Below are positions 7,900-16,599 of a stretch of 51,280 nt of DNA, in pieces. The notes below the pieces were generated by a model. It had not been told where the DNA came from and did not search any database. It was given only the letters and a program-made list of their open reading frames with translations. The translations under genes and the position numbers were made by a program. Source of the DNA: Bacteroidaceae bacterium (GTDB taxonomy: Bacteria > Bacteroidota > Bacteroidia > Bacteroidales > Bacteroidaceae); NCBI GenBank assembly GCA_024401055.1, contig JAKSLT010000010.1, positions 1-51,280 on the forward strand, written 5' to 3'. Position 1 is the first letter of the stretch; every line of letters starts with the position of its first letter.

Positions 7900-8547
7900 C
7901 TACTTGGGGAAGTACATAAAGAGCTTCTCAAGTGACTTGGCATCGTGCCAGCTCCACCAGCGGTCGCCCATAAGGGTTTTGAAGGCCGTCTTGTACTCGG
8001 GGGCGATGCATTTCTTGACGGCGTTCTCGCGGGCGGGGACGACTTTGCCGCGAAGGACGAAGTAATAGACATCCTTGAGGGGATAGCCCTGGGCCATCTC
8101 TTCTTCCAGGGCGAGGATGCTCTCCTTGAAAAAGAGGCCGCCCATAGACATCATCGTGGCAATGTCGATGTTCTCCTGACCATATATTTGCTTGTCAACG
8201 ACGGTGACGCGCACGAGATAGTTGTAGTCGCGCGTGGCAATGACCTGGCCGAAGATGCTGTCCACCTTGAGGAATGTGGTGGAGTCAACCTCTACACTAA
8301 TTATGTTCTTGACGTAGGCGCGGCGAATCTTGTCGTTGTCGTCGAGGAAGTAGAGGGCGCCGTCGTCGAGGGAGAAGTTGACGCGTGCCGTGGTGTGGCG
8401 CCCGAAGGGCTGGTTGACGCGGGCTTCCTTAAACTCGGGATAGATGACGGGATACTTGCTGCGACGAAGTTCCTGAAGTTGCTGCGCGCAGAGCGGAGCA
8501 AAAAAGGAATATGCAAAAAGCGAAAGAAGGAAAATTAAGCGTTTCAT
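7900..8547 (-). CDS. Secreted protein of unknown function
   Basis: 215 residues. The N-terminus MKRLIFLLSLFAYSFFAPLCAQQ is a clear signal peptide with cleavage after LCA. There is no lipobox. The mature part has mixed alpha/beta character with many aromatic and charged residues and no motif I recognise. It contains a string of beta-strand-like segments (ARVNFSLDDGALYFLDDNDK, YLVRVTVVDKQIYG) and a helical, basic C-terminus. It lies 47 bp after the thioredoxin-fold gene on the same strand, so the two probably share a transcript and a compartment (periplasm or outer membrane). Specific to this group as far as I can judge; function unknown. Confidence 0.7.
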   Translation of the reverse strand: MKRLIFLLSLFAYSFFAPLCAQQLQELRRSKYPVIYPEFKEARVNQPFGRHTTARVNFSLDDGALYFLDDNDKIRRAYVKNIISVEVDSTTFLKVDSIFGQVIATRDYNYLVRVTVVDKQIYGQENIDIATMMSMGGLFFKESILALEEEMAQGYPLKDVYYFVLRGKVVPARENAVKKCIAPEYKTAFKTLMGDRWWSWHDAKSLEKLFMYFPK

Positions 8548-8594
8548 AGTTTTTGTTATTGGAAAACAGACAACTGTTAACTATTAACTGTAAA

Positions 8595-10202
8595 CTATTT
8601 TTTGTCCACGGCCTCCTGAATCTTCTTGCAGAATTCAAGTTCCATACCGGGACCGAAGCCGGCTTGGTCGAGGATGACGTTGCCTTCGCGGTCGAACATA
8701 AAGTAGCGGGGAATACCGCTCACGGCGGGTTCGATGCCCTCGAAGGACTTCAGACGGTAGTGGTCGCCGGGCATATCGACGAGCATAGTGTTCCACTTGT
8801 CGAGGGGGCTGCTCTCGTTGGTGATATACACGAACTGCACATCGTCGGAGGAGAAGTCGTCGTGGTGGGGCTTCATAGCCTTGATGCCGTTCTTGCAAGG
8901 ACCGCACCAGGTGGCCCAGAGGTCCATATAAACGACCTTGCCCTTATACTTGGCGGCAATGGTCTTGAGGAGGTCGGCTGCGGGCACGTCGGGCACCTCG
9001 CACACCTTACCGCCCTTGCCTTCTGCCATACGCTTCTTAAGGTCGAGGGCCTCGGCGTGCTTGGCTTTTATGATAGGCTGGTAGGCGGGAGCGATGGCGT
9101 TGACTTCGGCCTCGGTCACGTCCTCAAGGGCATTGATGCGGTTGAGAAGGTCCTCTGCGGCCTTGCGCTCGGCCAGACGCTGGGCGGCAGCATCGGGATT
9201 GGTGGCGCGCAGTTGGAGGTCGGAGGCGGTGAAGAGTTGGCGGTCGGGAACTTTCTGGCCGTCCATAGTGAGGGTGTTCACCTGCCGGCCGTCGGCGATG
9301 AGGGTGTAGCAGGGCTCGCCTTCAGCCAGGAGGCCGTTGTCAAGACGCGTGAGGGCGTTGTAGTCCACGGTAAGGGTGATGTCCTCGCCGGGGATGCAAG
9401 GCACGGTATAGACATCGTTGCGGCTGTTGCGCAGATAGACGAGGCAAGCCGTGGGGATGGCTGTGGTGACGGTCACGGTGCCGCTGATGGTGCCGTCGGT
9501 GGCGGGCTGCCAGGTGGGTTCGGTGAGAGACTGCTGGAAGGGCGACTCGGTAAGGGAGAAGAAGCCCGGTTGCAGGGTGTAATGGGCGGGGAGTTCGTCG
9601 CCGATGACCTTTACGAAGATGTGGCCGGTCTTCGCCTCGGAAGGCGTGGTGCTGGCCGTCCAGGTGAAGGGCTTGGCATCGGTCGTGGTGAGGTGGGTGG
9701 GGTAGGTCTTACCGTCGAGACGGATGCCGCTCACGCAGAACTGCTCGGGGTTGTCCACGCCTTCGTCGAAGGTGATGACTTTCGTGCCTTTGGGGAGGGC
9801 GGGGAAGACGAGGTCGATGTTGATGGTGGCCAGGGCGCCTTCACCGGCACGGGCGGCGCCATAGTGGCCGAAATACTTCTGACCGCAGACGAAGGGCACG
9901 ACTTTGGGCTCATCTTTCTCGTGGCCGGAAGGCACCTGATAGGCTGTGCCGCTGATGACGGGAAGCACTTTACCGTCTGCCACGAGGCGGGCTGTGGGAG
10001 CGATGCTCCACTCAAAGAGGGCGTGCACCGTCTTAAAGCGGACGGTAGTGGAGGTCTTGGTCAGAGTAACGCTCTCGGGCACGAAGGCATTTTGAGCGGT
10101 AAAGGCGAAAGCCGGTTTCTCAATGACTGTCACTTTGGACTTTGCCGTGGCGGAGAGCGTGAAGACGAGCGCCATGGCGAGGAGGGCGAAAATCTTTTTC
10201 AT
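8595..10202 (-). CDS. Exported thioredoxin-fold (TlpA-like) protein with long N-terminal extension
   Basis: 535 residues with an N-terminal signal peptide (MKKIFALLAMALVFTLSATA). The C-terminal 130 residues are a TlpA/ResA-like thioredoxin domain: VVYMDLWATWCGPCK has the CxxC at C433 and C436, followed by the usual cis-proline region (SGIPRYFMFDREG). The first 400 residues are a beta-rich region and a helical segment (about 340-390), as in other Bacteroidetes thioredoxin-domain proteins of the periplasm. The likely role is thiol-disulfide exchange in the periplasm, possibly reducing a partner protein; the partner is unknown. The start is the ATG before KKIFALL; the upstream extension of the frame has proline/arginine-rich nonsense composition. 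Confidence 0.85.
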   Translation of the reverse strand: MKKIFALLAMALVFTLSATAKSKVTVIEKPAFAFTAQNAFVPESVTLTKTSTTVRFKTVHALFEWSIAPTARLVADGKVLPVISGTAYQVPSGHEKDEPKVVPFVCGQKYFGHYGAARAGEGALATINIDLVFPALPKGTKVITFDEGVDNPEQFCVSGIRLDGKTYPTHLTTTDAKPFTWTASTTPSEAKTGHIFVKVIGDELPAHYTLQPGFFSLTESPFQQSLTEPTWQPATDGTISGTVTVTTAIPTACLVYLRNSRNDVYTVPCIPGEDITLTVDYNALTRLDNGLLAEGEPCYTLIADGRQVNTLTMDGQKVPDRQLFTASDLQLRATNPDAAAQRLAERKAAEDLLNRINALEDVTEAEVNAIAPAYQPIIKAKHAEALDLKKRMAEGKGGKVCEVPDVPAADLLKTIAAKYKGKVVYMDLWATWCGPCKNGIKAMKPHHDDFSSDDVQFVYITNESSPLDKWNTMLVDMPGDHYRLKSFEGIEPAVSGIPRYFMFDREGNVILDQAGFGPGMELEFCKKIQEAVDKK

Positions 10203-10237
10203 TGTATTTTTGGTTTTGTTGTTTGGGGGCTTGGGAA

Positions 10238-10257
10238 CCCAGCGGAAAACCGCTGGG
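10238..10257. repeat. Second copy of the CCAGCGG palindrome
   Basis: Identical over 20 bp to 4495-4514. It is followed by a second palindrome, TCTCCCTTTAAGGGAGA, at about 10274-10290, which runs into the end of the dehydrogenase gene. Confidence 0.6.
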
Positions 10258-10279
10258 AACGGTGGCGGAAAGTCTCCCT

Positions 10280-11857
10280 TTAAGGGAGATTTAGAGGGTC
10301 TCCCGCAACGGCTTCGGCGCATCTCTCGCCGTCGATGGCGGCACTCACGATGCCTCCCGCATAGCCGGCTCCCTCGCCGCAGGGGTAGAGGCCCCGGATG
10401 CGGATGTGGGAGAGGGTGCCGTTGTCGCGGAGGATGCGGACGGGGGCCGAGGTGCGCGTCTCGCTGGCTATCATTACGGCATCGTTGGTGAGGAAGCCGT
10501 GGCAACGCTTGCCGAAGGCGAGGAAACCCTCGCGCAGACGGCTGGTGATGAACTCCGGCATCCAGAAATGGAGGGGCGAGGCGATGAGGCCTGCGCTGTA
10601 GGTGCTCTGGGGGAGGTCGGCGGAGAGACGGCGGTTGACGAAGTCGGCCATACGCTGTGCGGGAGCCACCTGCGTGCGGCCTCCCTGAAGCCAGGTGAGG
10701 CGCTCAAGGTGTTCCTGCATCTCAAGCATACAGAGCGGGTTGCCTTCCGTCACGACCTCGGGGGCCACGGCGGCGACATCTTCGGGGTGGAGTTCCACCA
10801 CCATGCCGGAGTTGCTCCAGCGGCCACCGCGATGGGACGGGCTCATACCGTTCACCACCACCTGCTCGGGGCCTGACGCGGCAGGTACCACCACACCACC
10901 CGGACACATACAGAAACTGTATACGCCACGGCCCTGGCATTGCTGCACGAAACTGTATTCGGCGGCAGGGAGCCACTCGCCACGCCCTTCGCGACGGTGG
11001 TATTGCAGGGAGTCGATGAGGGCGGAGGGGTGCTCGAGGCGCACGCCCACGGCAAGGCCCTTGGCTTCTATCTCCACGCCCTCGGCATGGAGGAAGCGAT
11101 AGACATCGCGGGCGGAGTGGCCCGTGGCGAGGATGACGGGGCCGTGCCATTCCTGGTCGGCGGTCCTCACGCCTACGCACGCGTTATTATTAATAAGGAG
11201 GCCCGTTACCTTCGTCTGGAAATGCACCTCGCCGCCGGAGCGGACGATGCGCTCGCGCATGGCGCGGATGATATGCGGCAGGCGGTCGGTGCCGATATGG
11301 GGATGGGCGTCGGCGAGGATGTCGGGCGTGGCACCGTGCTGGACGAACACCTGGAGAATCTTCTCCACCGAACCGCGCTTCTTGCTGCGCGTGTAGAGTT
11401 TGCCGTCGCTATACGCGCCCGCCCCGCCTTCGCCGAAGGAGTAGTTGCTCTCGGGGTCCACGAGGTGCTCGCGGGAGATACGGGCGAGGTCCTTCTTGCG
11501 GCTGTCCACATCCTTGCCGCGCTCCAGGACAACGGGCTTGAGACCCAGTTCGATGAGGCGTAGGGCGGCAAAGAGACCGCCGGGGCCGGCACCCACGACG
11601 ACGACCTGCGGGCGGTCGCTCACGTCAGGATAGACGATGGGCGGGAAGTCCAGTTCGGGAGCCTTCTCGCCGATATAGGCGTCGAGGCCGAGGTTGACGA
11701 ATATGGTGCGCTGGCGGGCGTCGATGGAGCGACGGCGGATGCGGAGGGCCGTGATGTCGGCAGGACGCACGCCAAGGGTGCGGGCCACTTCCTCGCGCAA
11801 GAGCGGCTCCTGGGCGGCCACCTGCGGGAAAACGCGGAGTTGGAGAGTCTTTATCAT
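10280..11857 (-). CDS. FAD-dependent dehydrogenase, COG2509-type
   Basis: 525 residues, cytoplasmic. After a 75-residue alpha/beta N-terminal domain comes the dinucleotide-binding motif VVVVGAGPGGLFAALRL (GAGPGG at 89-94) with the glutamate of the second strand (VVLERG). A family motif YSFGEGGAGAYSDGKLYTR follows at about 138-156, and the C-terminal FAD contact GLYPCGEGAGYAGGI at about 490. This is the pattern of the uncharacterised NAD(P)/FAD-dependent oxidoreductases of COG2509, for which no substrate is established. No enzyme partner is adjacent. The start is supported by a good minus-strand promoter whose predicted transcript begins only about 10 nt upstream. Confidence 0.9.
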   Translation of the reverse strand: MIKTLQLRVFPQVAAQEPLLREEVARTLGVRPADITALRIRRRSIDARQRTIFVNLGLDAYIGEKAPELDFPPIVYPDVSDRPQVVVVGAGPGGLFAALRLIELGLKPVVLERGKDVDSRKKDLARISREHLVDPESNYSFGEGGAGAYSDGKLYTRSKKRGSVEKILQVFVQHGATPDILADAHPHIGTDRLPHIIRAMRERIVRSGGEVHFQTKVTGLLINNNACVGVRTADQEWHGPVILATGHSARDVYRFLHAEGVEIEAKGLAVGVRLEHPSALIDSLQYHRREGRGEWLPAAEYSFVQQCQGRGVYSFCMCPGGVVVPAASGPEQVVVNGMSPSHRGGRWSNSGMVVELHPEDVAAVAPEVVTEGNPLCMLEMQEHLERLTWLQGGRTQVAPAQRMADFVNRRLSADLPQSTYSAGLIASPLHFWMPEFITSRLREGFLAFGKRCHGFLTNDAVMIASETRTSAPVRILRDNGTLSHIRIRGLYPCGEGAGYAGGIVSAAIDGERCAEAVAGDPLNLP

Positions 11858-11873
11858 AAGGCGCTACGTGCCG

Positions 11874-11904
11874 CAAAAATACAAATTTATGTGCACATTC
11901 GCAA
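11874..11904 (-). promoter_or_regulatory. Promoter of the FAD-dependent dehydrogenase
   Basis: On the minus strand: TTG (11904-11902), 20-bp spacer, TATTTTTG (11881-11874). The predicted start lies about 10 nt before the ATG, giving a very short leader. Confidence 0.6.
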
Positions 11905-11931
11905 GAAGAGGGCCGATTTTTAGAGGAAATG

Positions 11932-11962
11932 TTGGTCGTTTGAGCATTTTGTTGTACTTTTG
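11932..11962 (+). promoter_or_regulatory. Promoter of the M60-like peptidase gene
   Basis: TTG at 11932-11934, a 20-bp spacer, TACTTTTG at 11955-11962. It is divergent from the dehydrogenase promoter within the same 90 bp. Confidence 0.65.
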
Positions 11963-12023
11963 CAAAGGATTTTGGCACCCTTCGTGCTAATAGTTCACAT
12001 TCGTCAATCAACACTTACATAAT

Positions 12024-15000
12024 ATGAAACGCTTATTTTCTTTCCTGTTTGTCTCCCTTTTCGCCTTCTCCGGCCTCTTCGCCCAGAGCGTCATCGACGA
12101 CCTCCTGGCCAAAGGCGGCGTGTTCACCTTCGGCAGCCGTCGCGGCACGGGCTATGTGATGGCCGAGACCGCCACACATACCGTGAAGGGCGTGACCAAG
12201 AAGGCTGGCGACAAACTCCAGCAATGGGCCGTCATCCCCAGCGGTGGCGGTTACGTGGTGCGCAATGTCAGCACCGGCCGCTACATTCAGAAGGTAGATG
12301 GCACCAACAAGACTTACACCACCAGCCTCATCAAGAACGTACTCTACATCAAGGCCTCCCCCAAGTCCACCTCCACTAAGCCCCGCATCATCATCAGCAC
12401 CTCGAACGGTTTCAGCGATTACACTTGCCTGCACGACGATGCCTCGCACAACGTCGTGAACTGGAACGCCAACAACAGCGCCGACGCCAATCCCTGCTCC
12501 GACTGGGAGGTGGCTGCCGTGGAGGGTGTGGATATGGACGCCCTGCGCCAGTATTTCGATGAGTTGAGCGGTATCTGCGACCCGGCCGACGGCATCTACG
12601 TCAGGATATGCAATACCGTCACGGGCATGTTCATCTCCGAGCGTGGCGACGACAACAGCCTCACCCTCGCCTACGACGACGAGGAGGATATGGCGCAGCT
12701 CTGGAAGATGACCTCCGCCGGCAACGGTAAGTACCACCTCCAGAACATGAAGACCCTGCGCTATGCCGCCACGGGTGGCTCAATGGGCTACATGAACACC
12801 ACCAACACCGCGCAGCCCGACATACAGTTCGGCCCCACCGCCACCGAGTGGGAGACGCACTACAACATCCTCTGCAACGGCACGTATCTCTACAATTCCG
12901 GCGGCAACAACATCATCACGGGCAACGGCAAGGACGCCCGTTGTCAGTGGCTCTTCTTCAAGAGCAAGCTCACGGCCGAGGAAATCGCAGAGAAGCAGGG
13001 CGACTACCCCATCTTCACCGACCTCCGCGACAACCAGACGAAATACAGCAACGCCTTCGTCAAGTTCTTCACCACCGCCTCCTGCTCCGTCCTCAAAGAC
13101 GAATACCAGCAGATGAGCGATGCCGACCTCACCGCCGCCCTCGTTGCGGCAGGCCTTCCCGAATATCTCCAGAAGATAGCGCTCAAGGTGAAGAACGACG
13201 CGTGGGCTCCCTATGAGAAGCAGTTCCGCGTGGCCGACTACGGCGCCTATTCCAAGTTTGACTCCTGGCACGTGTGCAACCAGCCCTCGATGACAGGCAC
13301 CGGCTACAACTATGGCCGCCTGTCCAATCCCACCGGTATCACCGCGCACGCCGGCGATATACTCGTCGTCTTCTGCGAGAGTGCGGCGCCCAGCGGCACC
13401 ACCCTCCAACTGGAGTATGTGCAGGGCACGGCCTATTCCGGCACCACGGTAGGTCTCAAGAAGGGTATGAATGTCTTCACCTTCAACAACGACGTGACCT
13501 TCCACATCTTCTATCAGGTGAACTCCACCACCCGCGACCTGGCCGACTTCCCCCGCCTCAACATCCACATCGAGGGCGGCCGTCTCAACGGCTACTTTGA
13601 CCTCACCCGCGGCCACACCAACGAAGACTGGCAGTATATGGTGAAGAACATGCTCGCCGAGAGTTCCGTGGTGAACCTCAAGGCCCCCAGCCTCGTCTTC
13701 GCCTTCGATGCCGCCGCCGTCAAGAAAGCCTGCCCCAAGAATATGGTGGAGGTACTCGGCATCTGGGAGGACTTCATGAAGCTCGACCGCGAGCTGCTCG
13801 GCGTCAACAATACCTACATCCCTAATGTGGAGGAACGCTTCAACAATGTGTATAACTGTTTCAGCGGCGACGAGAACTACACCGGCTACATGCACGCCAC
13901 GAACTACGGTGGCTATTTCAACGATACCACCATTCCCACCATTATGAACTACGAGCAGATGCAGCAGGACGGTATCTGGGGCCCCGCCCACGAACTCGGC
14001 CATCTGCATCAGGCCCTCTTCAACCTCGTCGGCACTACCGAGGCCTCCAACAATATGTTTGCCAACGCCTATGTCTATAAGCAGGGCCGCACCACCCAGC
14101 GCGCCGCAGCCCCCAAGACGGTGTTCGATGCCTTCGCCAAGAACACCTCGTGGTATTCGCAGGACATCTGGACGATGACGAAGCTCTACTATCAGCTCTA
14201 CACCCACTACGTCATCCTCGGCAACCATCCCACCTTCTTCCCCGAACTCTTTACCAAACTCCGCCAGAGCGGCCTCGACCGCAACGGCAAGACGCCCTCC
14301 GTCGTCACCGGCCTCGGCGACTGCCTGAAGTTCGCCCGCTATTGCTGCGAGGTGGCACAGGAAGACCTCTCCGAACTCTTCGAGGTCTATGGCTTCTTCC
14401 ATCCCTGCACCGACCTCGCTATCTACGACTACGGCAACTTCACCGTCAACACCACGCAGGCCGACATCGACGAGACCATAGCCTATATGCACACCTTCCC
14501 CCGCAAGATGGGAAATATCCTTTTCCAGGACGACCGCATCAAGCCAGTGCCCGCCACCTACGAGGGCCACAAGGAAGGCGAGACCAAGAAGCGCCGCTCC
14601 GACGACCAGATAGGCTCCGGCGTGAGTGCCGGCAACTACGGACAGTACACCGACTATATCAGTGCCGACACGCGCGACACCTACGAGTGCCACGTCAACG
14701 GCTACTACTACAACTCCACCTCCGGCGGCAAGATAACCATCCGCGGCACGGGTGCCCAGGGCCTCGTAGGCATCAAGGTGTATGACGAGCAGCATAAGCT
14801 CATCTATGTCGCCAACACCTCCACCTTCACGCTCCCCACCAATCTCCGCAAGCTCAACTATACCGTCTATGCCGCCATGGGCGACGGCACCGACCGCCTC
14901 CTCGGCTGGAACGAGCCACTGCCTGATGCTGTAAACACCCTTTCGACAACAGGCAACGGACAACAGACCGCTCCTGCCTACGATTTGCAAGGCCGCACCC

Positions 15001-15068
15001 TCGGAACTTCCGAGCGAGAGGGCCTTCGCGGTCTCTACATCGTCGGTGGCCGTAAGGTTATCCGATAG
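12024..15068 (+). CDS. Secreted M60-like zinc metallopeptidase (enhancin/mucinase type)
   Basis: 1014 residues with a signal peptide (MKRLFSFLFVSLFAFSGLFAQ). Two beta-rich, carbohydrate-binding-like regions (about 25-165 and 190-320) come first. The peptidase M60 domain covers about 400-800: the zinc motif HELGHLHQ has the HExxH at 656-660, preceded by MNYEQMQQDGIWGPA and followed by the TTEASNN segment expected to supply the third ligand. M60 proteins cleave mucin-type glycoproteins, often next to O-glycans. The end, AYDLQGRTLG...GLYIVGGRKVIR, is the C-terminal tail shared by other exported proteins in this window. It is transcribed from its own promoter and is the likeliest mucin-backbone protease here. 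Confidence 0.87.
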   Translation: MKRLFSFLFVSLFAFSGLFAQSVIDDLLAKGGVFTFGSRRGTGYVMAETATHTVKGVTKKAGDKLQQWAVIPSGGGYVVRNVSTGRYIQKVDGTNKTYTTSLIKNVLYIKASPKSTSTKPRIIISTSNGFSDYTCLHDDASHNVVNWNANNSADANPCSDWEVAAVEGVDMDALRQYFDELSGICDPADGIYVRICNTVTGMFISERGDDNSLTLAYDDEEDMAQLWKMTSAGNGKYHLQNMKTLRYAATGGSMGYMNTTNTAQPDIQFGPTATEWETHYNILCNGTYLYNSGGNNIITGNGKDARCQWLFFKSKLTAEEIAEKQGDYPIFTDLRDNQTKYSNAFVKFFTTASCSVLKDEYQQMSDADLTAALVAAGLPEYLQKIALKVKNDAWAPYEKQFRVADYGAYSKFDSWHVCNQPSMTGTGYNYGRLSNPTGITAHAGDILVVFCESAAPSGTTLQLEYVQGTAYSGTTVGLKKGMNVFTFNNDVTFHIFYQVNSTTRDLADFPRLNIHIEGGRLNGYFDLTRGHTNEDWQYMVKNMLAESSVVNLKAPSLVFAFDAAAVKKACPKNMVEVLGIWEDFMKLDRELLGVNNTYIPNVEERFNNVYNCFSGDENYTGYMHATNYGGYFNDTTIPTIMNYEQMQQDGIWGPAHELGHLHQALFNLVGTTEASNNMFANAYVYKQGRTTQRAAAPKTVFDAFAKNTSWYSQDIWTMTKLYYQLYTHYVILGNHPTFFPELFTKLRQSGLDRNGKTPSVVTGLGDCLKFARYCCEVAQEDLSELFEVYGFFHPCTDLAIYDYGNFTVNTTQADIDETIAYMHTFPRKMGNILFQDDRIKPVPATYEGHKEGETKKRRSDDQIGSGVSAGNYGQYTDYISADTRDTYECHVNGYYYNSTSGGKITIRGTGAQGLVGIKVYDEQHKLIYVANTSTFTLPTNLRKLNYTVYAAMGDGTDRLLGWNEPLPDAVNTLSTTGNGQQTAPAYDLQGRTLGTSEREGLRGLYIVGGRKVIR

Positions 15069-15228
15069 GTCAAACCCCTATCCCCACTCAAGGAGACCCT
15101 CTCGGGACTTCCCCCTTTAAGGGGGAGCGAGGGGGGCTCCTTATGCTTGATTTTGCAAACACATGTTTACATTTAGGGTATAAAAAGTGTAAAAACGTTG
15201 CAAAAAGTCACTTTTTTCATCAATTTTC
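15069..15228. other. Intergenic strip after the M60 gene
   Basis: Holds a short palindrome (TCCCCCTTTAAGGGGGA, about 15106-15122) that may end the M60 transcript. The rest is AT-rich, with nothing else I can support. Confidence 0.35.
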
Positions 15229-15259
15229 TTGCAACTTAATATAAAAGTCTGTACTTTTG
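15229..15259 (+). promoter_or_regulatory. Promoter of the small-RNA candidate
   Basis: TTG at 15229-15231, a 20-bp spacer, TACTTTTG at 15252-15259; the predicted start is near 15266. Confidence 0.6.
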
Positions 15260-15265
15260 CATCAG

Positions 15266-15330
15266 TTTTTCATGGTATTAGATTTAAGGTTAATGAAAGG
15301 TTGGCTGTCGTGAGACAGTCAATTTTTTTT
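15266..15330 (+). ncRNA. Candidate small RNA of about 65 nt
   Basis: A consensus promoter is followed after about 35 nt by a strong terminator hairpin (TTGGCTGTC-GTGA-GACAGTCAA, one G-U pair) and eight T's, with no room for a protein gene between them. The next real gene starts 1.27 kb downstream, so this is not a gene leader. No known family is recognised. Confidence 0.5.
15301..15330 (+). terminator. Intrinsic terminator of the small-RNA candidate
   Basis: A 9-bp stem, GTGA loop and T8 tract. Confidence 0.75.
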
Positions 15331-15344
15331 GTGCTCGCCGAAGA

Positions 15345-15660
15345 GTGGGACATTTCGTTGCTTCGCAAGAAATAGTACGGCTTCGCCGGAAATGCCCCCC
15401 CCCTCTTATCCCCCCGAGGGGGGGGAGTCCTGTTTTCTTTCGCTCTTGGGCTCTCCCCCCTCGGGGGAGTTGGAGGGGGTCTTTGTTATTTCCCGCGAAG
15501 CGGCTTACTATTTCCCGCCCGCAGGGCGGTGTTATTTCTCGACGCAGCCGACAAAAATTCTATCCCTCGCAGACAAACGCCTTCTTACCCGCTCCCGACT
15601 TCCAAAATTTTTGATAAATTTATTCCTAATTCATGTAGCGCCGCAGGCAAATTCCCTTCC
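15345..15660. repeat. Array of short hairpins joined by GAAATA/TATTTC
   Basis: Small GC-rich stem-loops (for example CGGCTTCGCCG, CCCGCGAAGCGG, CCGCCCGCAGGGCGG) are each preceded by TATTTC or followed by GAAATA. The right-hand 170 bp is repeated at about 50895-51062, including 28 identical bases ending in TAGCGCCGCAGGCAA. The short open frames here are rejected as genes. Confidence 0.65.
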
Positions 15661-16599
15661 TGAAATTGTAAAATATTTTGACAAAACTAAAATGGCGGGA
15701 AAACGACGATTTCCGGGGCTCCGCGTTCGCGTTTTGGCAGACGGACTTTGCAATAGTCCGCACGGCGTTGTTGTTTTTGCATGCTGCGGCTGGCATTTTT
15801 CGGCATTTTTCGCTCCGTTTTCCTCATTTTTTTCAAAAATCCGCCCTTGGCCGCGGTACTTTTTCCCATAAAGTTTGCACTAGTTCCCTTTTAATTTCAA
15901 CTGAAAGAGGACTAGGAAAAATTAAAAGAGGACTAGTTCGGATTAAAAGCGGACTAGTTCGAATTAAAGGAGGACTAGTGCGAATTAAATGGGAAGAAGT
16001 TTTCGGCGGCTTAAAAAAGGCTTGGAGTAAAAGGGAACTAAGGTGCGCAGAGGAGTGTAAGTGCGGTGAGAATCAGAAGAATACCAAAGTACTCAAATTT
16101 CGCGATATTTCGGAGCGCGGCGCGCCGCGGCGGAAAATACGCTATTCTCGCGCGAAAATAGGCCCCGAAACTGTAAAATATTTTGACAAAATTCGCCGGT
16201 CTGCACGGTCTGCCGCCGCGTCGGCGAGGCGCCGGTTTCTTTCCGTTTCGCGTCGGGTCGCTGCGGAGGCTAAAAGGACGTTAGACTGCGCTATTTGCAC
16301 TAATGAGTTTGCAATATCGGCCGATGAGGTAATTTTTTTTACTTTTTTTAGGTGTTAGGGTGGCGTAGTGTCGCAGATTACTTGTAAATTTGCAGAGAAA
16401 TATCTATTAGTTGCAAAATGTAGCGAAACAGGGCCGCGGGCGTGGCAAAATGTCGCGAGGCCGGCGGCTTGAAGACTAAAATGCCAAAGCGTGCATGCGC
16501 GTAGGGCGCGGGCGCAGGTGTTTATATTAACGGAGCGGCGGCCGTGACGGGCGCTGCATGACGAACGAACTTAACTAAAAATACATATCAAACAAGCCT
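15661..16599. other. Long gene-free stretch before the Omp28-like gene
   Basis: Contains the 21-bp tandem array described separately and a 20-bp repeat TGTAAAATATTTTGACAAAA (about 15667 and 16170), of which a near copy lies inverted at about 51066-51084. It also holds GC-rich palindromes near 16120-16140 and a possible -7 box TAAATTTG at 16385-16392. The open frame at 15678-16358 has repeat-driven composition and is not supported. Confidence 0.45.
15907..15990 (+). repeat. Four tandem 21-bp repeats
   Basis: The units start at 15907, 15928, 15949 and 15970, each with the core GRGGACTAG followed by AATTAAA. An inverted unit lies just upstream at about 15875-15895 (CACTAGTTCCCTTTTAATTT). Confidence 0.75.

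Noticed and set aside
15907..15990. CRISPR array or plasmid iterons
   Set aside because: There are no spacers for CRISPR. For iterons there is no replication-initiator gene nearby, so I list it only as a tandem repeat.
15678..16358. Open frame of 226 codons in the long intergenic region
   Set aside because: Its most regular part (GLVRIK repeats) is just the translation of the 21-bp DNA tandem array; the rest has no domain and atypical composition.
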